Origin: Gammaproteobacteria bacterium
Lineage (GTDB): Bacteria; Pseudomonadota; Gammaproteobacteria; Pseudomonadales; Azotimanducaceae
DNA: 6,122 bases
Assembly (NCBI GenBank): GCA_003476445.1
Contig: DMUF01000146.1
Span: 1-6,122, forward strand
Reading direction: 5' to 3'
The notes below the pieces were generated by a model. That model was given only the letters and a program-made list of their open reading frames with translations, made no database searches and was not told where the DNA came from. Below, piece by piece: positions 1 through 6,122 of this stretch. Both the position numbers and the translations under genes were made by a program. Every line of letters starts with the position of its first letter. Position 1 is the stretch's first letter.

Positions 1-416
1 TCGCAGGCGGGGCGCGGCTACCCCTCGGCGATGCCTCGGTGGCCCTGGTCACGAGCCTCTTCAGTCCGTTGCCCGTCGAGGAAATGGCTCGCGTTCTGAC
101 GTCAGAGGGGCTTTTGCTCGTGGTCACCCCAGCACCCTTGCATCTCGCCAGCCTGCGCGAAGCGTTGTTTGATCAGGTAATCGCTCATGAGCCAGAGAAA
201 TTCCTGCACACGCTGTCACCGCAATTCGTCTGCGCATCCCGCAAGGACATCGCCTTTCCGCTAACCTTATCCCAGACGGCATTGCGGCAATTGCTGTTGA
301 TGACACCCTATGTATGGCGAGCCCGCGCGGAGCGCCGTGCAGCCCTCGAGGCTCGCGTCGAGCTGCAAACAGAGGCCGCCTTCACGCTCTTCGTGCTGCG
401 TAAAGCCGCCGCTTAG
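1..416 (+). CDS. RlmA-like 23S rRNA (guanine-N1) methyltransferase, C-terminal part (5' partial)
   Basis: This reading frame is already open at the first full codon (position 3) and ends at TAG 414-416, so 137 residues of the C-terminal half are visible. The family transfers a methyl group from S-adenosylmethionine to a guanine in hairpin 35 of 23S rRNA in the cytoplasm (G745 in E. coli RlmA, G748 in RlmA-II/TlrB). What I see fits the second half of that fold: RLPLGDASVALVTSLFSPL resembles the 'LPF-D-S-D' segment after the SAM site, RVLTSEGLLLVVTP matches the 'RV-KPGG-----TP' strand, and PLHLASLRE and TPYVWRA match the RlmA blocks 'P-HL-EL' and 'TPFAWRA'. The zinc-finger and SAM-binding N-terminus would lie upstream of the window. 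The GTG at 39 is not a credible start because recognisable domain sequence precedes it. The family call is from remembered motifs; which guanine is modified cannot be told. Confidence 0.8.
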   Translation, partial: AGGARLPLGDASVALVTSLFSPLPVEEMARVLTSEGLLLVVTPAPLHLASLREALFDQVIAHEPEKFLHTLSPQFVCASRKDIAFPLTLSQTALRQLLLMTPYVWRARAERRAALEARVELQTEAAFTLFVLRKAAA

Positions 417-446
417 GGCTTTCGCGAGGCAAATCCGGTAGCCGGT

Positions 447-460
447 CGATCACGTGGTCG
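447..460. promoter_or_regulatory. Imperfect 14-bp palindrome, possible operator
   Basis: CGATCACGTGGTCG is an inverted repeat with 12 of 14 positions symmetric around a CACGTG core; the only broken pair is T450/G457. It sits about 45 bases before the czcC start, where a regulator of the efflux operon could bind. This is inference from position and symmetry only; it does not match a metal-regulator operator that I can name, and short palindromes are common in G+C-rich DNA. Confidence 0.25.
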
Positions 461-491
461 CTGAGGCCGGAAGGCCCCTCGCGCTCTGATC

Positions 492-496
492 AGGAG
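492..496 (+). promoter_or_regulatory. Ribosome binding site of czcC
   Basis: AGGAG lies 7 bases before the ATG at 504. It fixes the czcC start together with the signal peptide that begins there. Confidence 0.75.
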
Positions 497-503
497 AAGG
501 TTC

Positions 504-1778
504 ATGTCTCGATTGAGACCGGCGACAGGACTGATCGCCGCTCTGCTGTTGGCGCCACTGCCAGGTTTCGCAGAGACAATAACGCTCGAGCGCGCCGTCG
601 AGCGGGCAAGTGCGAGCGCACCCCGCCTGCTCGCAAGCGCAGCCGCGGTCGAGGCAGCGAGCGCCGGTCGTCTTCAAGCCGGTGCACGGCCCAATCCGAG
701 CCTGACGATGACCGCGGAAAACTTTGCCGGAAGCGGTCGCTACGATGTCTGGACACAGTCCGAAATCACCGCGAGCTACGGACATACGCTCGAACGCGGG
801 GGCAAGCGCGAGGCCCGCATCGCTTTCGCGGAGAAAGATGTGGGCGTGGCCGCCGCAACCGCGCAGGTTATGCGATTGAATCTGGCGGAGCAGGTCGAAC
901 GCGCCTATTACGACGTCGTGATTGCGGATGAAGTGGCGTCAGCTGCAGAGCAGCGGCTCAAGACCGAGAGCGAACTGCAAGAGGAAGCTCTGCGACGGGT
1001 TCGGGGCTATAAGGATCCGCTCTTCGTAGAAACTCAGGCAGCGGCGCGGGTCGCCGCAGCCAAAGTGTTCATGGAGGCGGCGCAGCGCAGCCGAATCAAC
1101 GCAAGACAGGTCCTTGCTTCCTTCTGGGGCGGGTCGGGCGAGGGACTGGAAGTCCATGGCGGTGTGCTGACCGAAACTAACGCACCCATGGTTATTGCGC
1201 CGGCTGATGAGGCGTTCGAGGAGGCGAGAATCGCACGTGCAGCGGCCGCGGTTGAGCTGGAGCGATCGCGCCGAGCGCAGGATTACACGCTGTCGAGTGG
1301 GCTTCGGTATTTGAAAGAGACCGATGATGTAGCCTTGGTCTTTGGCATCACCGTTCCGATCGGGCGCTTCGACCAGAACCGGGGCAACATCGAACGCGCC
1401 GAGGCTGAACGTCTGCTGCTCGAGTTCGAGGCCGAGGGCGACCGACTGGAACGGCTGCGCCGCCTCGCCGTGCTCAAGTCCGACGCAGATTCCGCGCTGA
1501 TGCGGGCTCATGCGATCAAGACCGACATACTGCCGATGGCAACCCAGGCTCTGGAGCAGGTGCGCGAGGGCTACCGGCGCGGGGGATTCACCTTCGGCGA
1601 CATACAAGGGGCTGCCGACGCCATGATCAAAGCTCAGGAAGAATGGATCGCCGAAGCCCGACGCTTGAGCGATCTGCAGACCGAAATCGACCGGCTATCC
1701 GGACGCTTTGATGCACCGGTCTCGCAGGCGACCGCGGGCTCAAAGGCGACCGCGGGCTCAAAGGAGTCCGCTCAATGA
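504..1778 (+). CDS. czcC: CzcC-like outer-membrane efflux protein (TolC family)
   Basis: This 424-residue protein is the outer-membrane channel of the metal efflux complex: as a trimer it forms the exit duct through which cations pumped by CzcA leave the cell. The N-terminus is a Sec signal peptide: basic MSRLR, a hydrophobic core at about residues 9-19, and a likely cut after GFA (residue 23). There is no lipobox cysteine, unlike many RND channels of the OprM type. Two OEP repeats follow. The first has LERAVERA, GARPNPSL (60-67) and HTLERGGKREARI (94-106), and the second has VFGITVPIGRFDQNRG (279-294). Between and after them lie long alanine/glutamate/arginine-rich helices, as expected for the periplasmic helical barrel. 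The length is usual for CzcC. The C-terminus carries two ATAGSK units encoded by an 18-bp tandem repeat. The start has a good ribosome binding site, and the stop overlaps the czcB start. The CzcC assignment rests on the family motifs plus the C-B-A gene order; CnrC or NccC would look very similar. Confidence 0.9.
   Translation: MSRLRPATGLIAALLLAPLPGFAETITLERAVERASASAPRLLASAAAVEAASAGRLQAGARPNPSLTMTAENFAGSGRYDVWTQSEITASYGHTLERGGKREARIAFAEKDVGVAAATAQVMRLNLAEQVERAYYDVVIADEVASAAEQRLKTESELQEEALRRVRGYKDPLFVETQAAARVAAAKVFMEAAQRSRINARQVLASFWGGSGEGLEVHGGVLTETNAPMVIAPADEAFEEARIARAAAAVELERSRRAQDYTLSSGLRYLKETDDVALVFGITVPIGRFDQNRGNIERAEAERLLLEFEAEGDRLERLRRLAVLKSDADSALMRAHAIKTDILPMATQALEQVREGYRRGGFTFGDIQGAADAMIKAQEEWIAEARRLSDLQTEIDRLSGRFDAPVSQATAGSKATAGSKESAQ
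1726..1775 (+). repeat. 18-bp tandem repeat at the czcC 3' end
   Basis: Two perfect copies of aggcgaccgcgggctcaa lie head to tail at 1726-1743 and 1744-1761. A third, degraded copy, aggagtccgctcaa (1762-1775), differs by two substitutions and a 4-base deletion. The two full copies encode ATAGSK twice near the CzcC C-terminus. Since the unit is a multiple of three, gain or loss of a copy would keep the frame. The third copy contains the czcB ribosome binding site and reaches the A of its ATG. Confidence 0.9.
1762..1766 (+). promoter_or_regulatory. Ribosome binding site of czcB, inside czcC
   Basis: AGGAG lies 8 bases before the ATG at 1775 and within the last codons of czcC. It supports the ATGA overlap (1775-1778) as the true start of czcB and suggests translational coupling. 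It differs from the perfect repeat copies by the C-to-A change that makes AGGCG into AGGAG. Confidence 0.75.
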
Positions 1779-3037
1779 CGCTTTTTAACAGAGTAACGAA
1801 CAGTCTCGTCGTCCTGGTCGCGACGGTCTCACTCGCCGCTTGTGACGATGCTTCCACGCATTCCGATGAGCAGACCGCGCACGCCGCAGAGCACGCCGCG
1901 ACGCCACACGTCGAAAAGGGACCTAACAACGGCCGACTGCTTCGCGCAGGGGACCTCGCTCTGGAGATCACCGTTTACGAGGACGGCGTGCCCCCGATGT
2001 TCCGGGTCTTTCCAACGTTGAGTGGAACAGCGCTCGATCCCAAAAAGGTCGACCTGACAATCACGCTGCGCCGGCTTGACGGCGAGGTCAACGTCTTCCG
2101 CTTCGCGCCCAATGGCGAATCGCTCGACGGCGAAGGTGTCGTCGTCGAGCCGCACAGCTTCGATGTCGAGGTCGATGCCGTCGTCGACGGCAAACGCCAC
2201 GAGTGGCGCTACGCGAGCCCCGAGGGACAGACCACCATTCCCGCCGCAGCAGCTGCGGCGAACGGCATCGTGATCGAAAACGCAGGACCTGCCACGATCG
2301 ATGAAACCCGCGAGCTTTACGGCACGGTTCAACTTGCAAGCGCAGCTCGCTCGGAAATCCGCGCCCAGTTTCCCGGGCGCGTGGTCGCCGTCATGAAAAA
2401 CGTGGGTGATCCTGTTCGCAGCGGTGACCTGCTCGCCCGCATCGAATCCAGCGAGAGCCTGCAGGTCTACCCCGTGTACGCGACGGCGGGCGGTATCGTT
2501 GCCGAACGCAATGGCAACCCGGGCGATGTCACCAGCGAGCGACCGCTTTATGTGATCACGGATCTGACTCAGACAACGGTGGTATTCAACGTCTTTCCCC
2601 GCGATCTCGCGGTAGTGCGTCCCGGGCAGCAGATCTCGATTGAAACCGCTGACGGCGAGCCCGTCGGTACCTCGACACTCGGTGATTACCTCCCAGATAC
2701 CAACACAGCTGCGGGCACGGCGCTCTTGCGGGCGAGTCTGCACAATCAGGATCAGCGCTATCGTCCGGGCATGGCCATGCGCGGCGAGGTCACCGTGAAT
2801 TCTGTATCCGTGCCGCTCGCCGTGCGCACGGAAGCGCTGCAACCGTTTCGCGATTTCACCGTCGTGTTCGCGAACTTCGGCGATGTGTACGAGGTGCGTA
2901 TGCTTGAACTCGGTCGCCGGTCCGCGACGTGGACCGAAGTGACCGGCGGGCTCAAACCCGGTACCCGCTATGCAGCCGAAGGCTCCTTTCTCATTCGCGC
3001 GGACATCGAGAAGTCCGGCGCCAGCCATGATCACTGA
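1775..3037 (+). CDS. czcB: CzcB-like RND periplasmic adaptor, predicted inner-membrane lipoprotein
   Basis: This 420-residue membrane fusion protein would link the CzcA pump to the CzcC channel in the periplasm. The N-terminus is a lipoprotein signal with lipobox LAAC. Cys23 is followed by Asp24 and Asp25, and Asp at +2 is the classical inner-membrane retention signal in enterics. A linker with four histidines (29, 36, 40, 45) leads to GPNNGRLL and a beta-rich N-terminal domain (about 48-155) typical of CzcB proteins. The lipoyl-like half-motifs are GRVVAVMKNVGDPVRSGDLL (201-220) and, after IESSESLQVYPVY, GGIVAERNGNPGDV (239 on). Only about a dozen residues join them, so the usual alpha-helical hairpin appears absent. 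A beta-barrel (about 255-345) and membrane-proximal domain follow, ending in a SHDH tail. The start is set by the AGGAG site and the ATGA overlap with czcC; czcA begins 19 bases downstream, so all three are probably one transcript. The adaptor role is secure; metal binding by the His-rich ends is inference. Confidence 0.9.
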   Translation: MTLFNRVTNSLVVLVATVSLAACDDASTHSDEQTAHAAEHAATPHVEKGPNNGRLLRAGDLALEITVYEDGVPPMFRVFPTLSGTALDPKKVDLTITLRRLDGEVNVFRFAPNGESLDGEGVVVEPHSFDVEVDAVVDGKRHEWRYASPEGQTTIPAAAAAANGIVIENAGPATIDETRELYGTVQLASAARSEIRAQFPGRVVAVMKNVGDPVRSGDLLARIESSESLQVYPVYATAGGIVAERNGNPGDVTSERPLYVITDLTQTTVVFNVFPRDLAVVRPGQQISIETADGEPVGTSTLGDYLPDTNTAAGTALLRASLHNQDQRYRPGMAMRGEVTVNSVSVPLAVRTEALQPFRDFTVVFANFGDVYEVRMLELGRRSATWTEVTGGLKPGTRYAAEGSFLIRADIEKSGASHDH

Positions 3038-3040
3038 TCA
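3028..3040. repeat. Paired TGATCA hexamers at the czcB stop
   Basis: TGATCA occurs twice in TGATCACTGATCA, spanning the last codons and stop of czcB; the whole 13-mer is palindromic apart from its central base. The same hexamer sits before the czcC ribosome binding site at 487-492. It may be chance, since here it partly encodes the His-Asp-His tail. Confidence 0.4.
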
Positions 3041-3043
3041 AAT

Positions 3044-3047
3044 AAGG
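3044..3047 (+). promoter_or_regulatory. Weak ribosome binding site of czcA
   Basis: AAGG lies 9 bases before the ATG at 3057 in the 19-base czcB-czcA spacer. It is weaker than the sites of czcC and czcB, so expression of the pump may lean on translation of czcB just upstream. Confidence 0.5.
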
Positions 3048-3056
3048 CGCTGACTC

Positions 3057-6000
3057 ATGCTCGCGCGCATCATTCGTTTTTCCATTCGCCAGCGCTGGCT
3101 CGTGCTGGCGCTTGTCGGCCTGCTCGCCGCGCTCGGTGTATCAAGCGCGATGCGGCTGCCGATCGACGCTGTTCCCGACATCACCAATGTCCAGGTTCAG
3201 ATCAACACGGAAGCCGAGGGCTACTCGCCGCTCGAGGCGGAACAGCGCGTGACGTTTCCGGTGGAGACCGCAATCGCCGGTATTCCCGGACTCGATTACA
3301 CGCGCTCCGTCTCGCGGTACGGGCTCAGTCAGGTGACGGTGGTGTTCGAGGATGGCACGGACATCTATTTCGCCCGCCAACTGGTGAACGAACGCATTCA
3401 GTCGGTGAGATCGCGGCTTCCCCCGGGTATCGAGCCGACACTGGGACCCATTGCCACCGGGCTTGGCGAGATCTTCATGTACTCGGTCGAACCGAAGCCT
3501 GGCGCCAGAAAGCCGGACGGCACTGAGTGGAGCCCGACAGATTTACGCACGCTGAACGACTGGGTGGTCCGGCCGCAGCTGCGCACCGTGGCCGGCGTTG
3601 CCGAAGTGAATTCCATTGGCGGCTACGCGCGCCAGTACCACGTCACGCCGGACGTCAGCCGGCTTGCTGCGATGAGCATTTCCCTGAACCAGGTCGTCGA
3701 GGCGCTCGAGGCCAACAATGCCAATCGCGGTGCAGGCTATGTCGAGCGCGCCGGCGAGCAGATTCTGATTCGTGTGCCCGGCCAGGCTGCGAACGAGACC
3801 GACCTGTCGCAGATCACCGTTGCCGTTCGCGGCGGCGTGCCCATTCGTGTCGGCGATATTGCCGAGGTCGTCATCGGGTCTGAGCTGCGCACAGGCGCCG
3901 CGACCCAGAACGGTCGGGAAATCGTGCTGGGAACGATCTTCATGCTGACGGGTGAGAACCCAAGAATCGTCGCCCAGTCGGCTGCCGAGCGGCTTGAACA
4001 GGTTCAGGCATCCCTCCCGTCCGGGGTGATCGTGCAAACGCTCTACGACCGCACCGAGCTCGTAGATCGCACGATCGCGACGGTCGAGAAGAACCTGGTG
4101 GAAGGCGCCATCCTGGTCATTGCGGTGCTGTTTCTGCTGCTCGGCAACATCCGCGCTGCGCTGATCACCGCGGCGGTCATCCCGTTCTCGATGTTGATGA
4201 CACTGACCGGCATGGTTCAGGGTCGGGTTTCCGCGAATCTGATGAGCCTCGGCGCGCTCGATTTCGGGTTGATCGTGGACGGCGCCGTAATCATCACGGA
4301 AAACTGCCTGCGGCGGCTTGGCGAAGCCCAGCAGCGCGCGGGACGCTTGCTGCATCAGGATGAGCGCTTCGCGGTGGTTGCCGAGGCGAGCGCGGAAGTA
4401 ATGCGCCCCAGCTTGTTTGGCATCGTAATCATCACGGTGGTCTACCTGCCGATCTTTGCGCTGACCGGCATCGAGGGAAAGATGTTCCATCCCATGGCCA
4501 TCACCGTGGTACTCGCCCTCACCGCCGCCATGCTGCTGTCGTTGACGTTCGTACCCGCGGCCGTGGCTCTGTTTGTCAACGGTAAAGTTCAGGAGCGCGA
4601 GAACCGCGGGATAAGCTGGCTCAAAGCACGCTATGCGCTCGTGCTCGACGCGGTCATGGCGCGCGGTCGTCGAGTGACCGCCGCGGCGCTTGCTCTGGTA
4701 GCGGTCAGCGCCGTGGGGGCATCCCAACTCGGATCGGAATTCATTCCCAATCTCGAAGAAGGTGATATCGCGCTGCACGCCCTGCGCATTCCGGGCACCA
4801 GTCTGAGCCAGGCCATCAGCATGCAGGAGAGCTTGGAAAACCGGCTGCACGACTTTCCTGAAGTCGAACGTGTTTTCGCCAAGATCGGCACAGCCGATAT
4901 CGCGACAGATCCCATGCCACCGTCGGTCGCTGATAACTTCATCATTCTGAAGGATCGCAGCGACTGGCCCGATCCCCGAAAGCCTCGTGACGAGCTGATC
5001 AACGAACTGGACGCAGCCGTGCGGCAGATCCCCGGCAACAACTACGAGTTTACTCAGCCCGTTCAAATGCGGATGAATGAGCTCATCGCCGGCGTTCGTG
5101 CAGATGTTGCCATCAAGCTGTTCGGCGATGACCTGGATCAGCTGCTCATCACCGGAAAAACTATCGAAGAGGTGGCCAAGACCATCGCGGGAGCCGAAGA
5201 CGTAAAGCTCGAGCAGGTCACCGGTCTGCCGGTGCTCTCTGTCATTCCGCGACGAGAGATGCTCGCGCAATACGGTATCAACGTGTCGACCGTGCAAGAC
5301 ACCGTCGCGACCGCGCTCGCGGGGCGCAAGGCCGGCGAAGTGTTCGAGGGCGACCGCCGGTTCGACGTGGTCGTGCGATTGCCCGAAATCGACCGCACCA
5401 ACCTCGATGCGCTGGCGCAACTACCCGTCGCACTTCCCGGCGAGGGCGCGGGTTTCGTGCCGCTGTCGCAACTGGCAGATATCGAGTTGGCAGTGGGGCC
5501 TAATCAGATCAGCCGCGAGAACGGCAAGCGGCGCGCCGTGATCACAGCCAACGTGCGTGGTCGCGATCTTGGCTCGTTTGTCCGGGAGCTACGGCAGCGG
5601 ATTGCCGCCGACGTCACCGTGCCGGAGAGTTACTACGTGGTCTACGGCGGAACCTTCGAGCAGCTGCAGTCAGCCTCCGCGCGGCTCCAGCGCGTGGTTC
5701 CGCTGACGCTTCTGTTGATCTTCGGGCTGCTCTTTGCGCTGTTTGGCTCGGCGAGAGACGCAGCCATCGTGTTCTCCGGTGTGCCTCTCGCCTTGACGGG
5801 AGGCGTCGCAGCACTCGCTTTGCGCGACATGCCGATGTCTATCTCCGCGGGCGTAGGCTTTATTGCCCTGTCCGGGGTCGCCGTACTGAATGGGGTGGTG
5901 ATGCTCTCGTTCATTCGCGACCTGCGCGATCGGGGCTTGGCACTCGATGCCGCCATTCGCGAGGGCGCGCTCACCCGGTTGAGACCTGTGCTGATGACCG

Positions 6001-6122
6001 CGCTCGTCGCGTCGCTTGGATTTGTGCCCATGGCCCTCAATGTCGGCGCCGGGTCTGAGGTGCAGCGCCCGCTCGCAACGGTGGTTATCGGAGGAATCAT
6101 CTCCTCCACCCTGCTCACCCTG
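3057..6122 (+). CDS. czcA: CzcA-like heavy-metal RND efflux pump (3' partial)
   Basis: The frame opens at ATG 3057 and stays open to the window end: 1022 codons of a protein that is usually about 1030-1065 long. The product is the inner-membrane proton/cation antiporter that exports divalent metals through CzcB and CzcC. MLARIIRFSIRQRWLVL and PIDAVPDITNVQVQ (35-48) are the family N-terminus, with TM1 at about 14-31. The first periplasmic loop follows, then TM2-TM6 at about 350-505. TM4 has LDFGLIVDGAVIITEN, placing D402, D408 and E415 exactly where C. metallidurans CzcA has its proton-relay residues. TM7 is near 542-557, then LGSEFIPNLEEGD (558-570). The second loop contains QPVQMRMNELIAG (667-679), and TM8-TM11 lie at about 881-1000 with ALSGVAVLNGVV. 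The window ends in GGIISSTLLTL, the start of TM12. The DFG-VDGAV form of TM4 fits the divalent-cation HME groups rather than the Cu/Ag CusA group; Zn/Co/Cd versus Ni/Co is not resolved. The only other candidate symbols are cnrA and nccA. Confidence 0.93.
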   Translation, partial: MLARIIRFSIRQRWLVLALVGLLAALGVSSAMRLPIDAVPDITNVQVQINTEAEGYSPLEAEQRVTFPVETAIAGIPGLDYTRSVSRYGLSQVTVVFEDGTDIYFARQLVNERIQSVRSRLPPGIEPTLGPIATGLGEIFMYSVEPKPGARKPDGTEWSPTDLRTLNDWVVRPQLRTVAGVAEVNSIGGYARQYHVTPDVSRLAAMSISLNQVVEALEANNANRGAGYVERAGEQILIRVPGQAANETDLSQITVAVRGGVPIRVGDIAEVVIGSELRTGAATQNGREIVLGTIFMLTGENPRIVAQSAAERLEQVQASLPSGVIVQTLYDRTELVDRTIATVEKNLVEGAILVIAVLFLLLGNIRAALITAAVIPFSMLMTLTGMVQGRVSANLMSLGALDFGLIVDGAVIITENCLRRLGEAQQRAGRLLHQDERFAVVAEASAEVMRPSLFGIVIITVVYLPIFALTGIEGKMFHPMAITVVLALTAAMLLSLTFVPAAVALFVNGKVQERENRGISWLKARYALVLDAVMARGRRVTAAALALVAVSAVGASQLGSEFIPNLEEGDIALHALRIPGTSLSQAISMQESLENRLHDFPEVERVFAKIGTADIATDPMPPSVADNFIILKDRSDWPDPRKPRDELINELDAAVRQIPGNNYEFTQPVQMRMNELIAGVRADVAIKLFGDDLDQLLITGKTIEEVAKTIAGAEDVKLEQVTGLPVLSVIPRREMLAQYGINVSTVQDTVATALAGRKAGEVFEGDRRFDVVVRLPEIDRTNLDALAQLPVALPGEGAGFVPLSQLADIELAVGPNQISRENGKRRAVITANVRGRDLGSFVRELRQRIAADVTVPESYYVVYGGTFEQLQSASARLQRVVPLTLLLIFGLLFALFGSARDAAIVFSGVPLALTGGVAALALRDMPMSISAGVGFIALSGVAVLNGVVMLSFIRDLRDRGLALDAAIREGALTRLRPVLMTALVASLGFVPMALNVGAGSEVQRPLATVVIGGIISSTLLTL

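Larger units (their letters stand above)
417..503 (+). other. Intergenic gap upstream of the czcCBA operon
   Basis: This 87-base gap separates the methyltransferase stop from czcC and is the only spacer in the window long enough to carry an operon promoter. I could not find a convincing sigma-70 -35/-10 pair, nor a stem followed by a T run that would end the upstream transcript. It holds an imperfect palindrome at 447-460, a short GGCC-GGAA-GGCC hairpin at 465-476 (GNRA-type loop) and a TGATCA hexamer at 487-492 just before the ribosome binding site. The czc genes could therefore have their own promoter here or be read through from upstream; the sequence does not decide. Confidence 0.5.

Noticed and set aside
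39..416. Separate 125-residue protein starting at GTG 39
   Set aside because: The frame is open to the window edge and the residues before 39 (GARLPLGDAS) belong to the methyltransferase fold, so this is a cut gene and not a short one.
463..480. Intrinsic terminator between the methyltransferase and czcC
   Set aside because: GAGG...CCTC and GGCC-GGAA-GGCC can form short stems, but the stems are only four base pairs and no T run follows.
939..1607. 222-codon open frame on the minus strand inside czcC
   Set aside because: It is fully antisense to the TolC-family gene, with no domain, signal peptide or initiation signal.
1829..3034. 401-codon open frame on the minus strand inside czcB
   Set aside because: It lies antisense to a clear adaptor gene, shows no recognisable motif and has no convincing ribosome binding site; high third-position G+C explains the lack of stops.
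3527..3883. 118-codon + strand frame overlapping czcA
   Set aside because: It is out of frame with czcA, rich in Arg and Cys with no domain, and lies across a conserved part of the pump's first periplasmic loop.
3543..5420. 625-codon open frame on the minus strand inside czcA
   Set aside because: It mirrors czcA, whose protein is strongly conserved through the whole stretch. Its translation is rich in His, Arg, Asp and Gln with no recognisable domain, as expected from the antisense of a G+C-rich gene.

Overview
The window holds a CzcCBA-type heavy-metal efflux operon of the HME-RND class, preceded by the 3' end of an RlmA-like 23S rRNA methyltransferase gene. The high G+C content, the three-part export machine that spans two membranes, the lipoprotein adaptor and the RlmA-type neighbour point to a Gram-negative proteobacterium. 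A gammaproteobacterium is my best guess, but the sequence does not fix the genus. All four genes lie on the + strand.

Layout: 1-416 is the C-terminal part of the methyltransferase, cut by the window start. The 87-base gap at 417-503 separates it from the operon; it carries an imperfect palindrome and a small hairpin but no clear promoter or terminator. The operon follows: czcC-like outer-membrane factor (504-1778), czcB-like periplasmic adaptor (1775-3037, sharing 4 bases with czcC) and czcA-like RND pump (3057 to the window end, still open). The pump is the largest gene and lacks only its last few dozen residues.

How they work together: the CzcA trimer in the inner membrane uses the proton gradient to drive divalent cations (Zn, Co, Cd or Ni are the likely candidates) into the CzcC outer-membrane channel, with CzcB as the periplasmic link. 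The proton-relay acidic residues of CzcA fall at D402, D408 and E415, the same numbers reported for Cupriavidus metallidurans CzcA. Nothing in the window shows which metal is preferred, and no regulator or accessory gene is visible.

I do not see a previously undescribed system here. The points most worth a second look are an adaptor that seems to lack the usual alpha-helical hairpin between its lipoyl half-motifs, a perfect 18-bp tandem repeat at the end of czcC whose degraded third copy supplies the czcB ribosome binding site, and a palindrome upstream of czcC that could be an operator.
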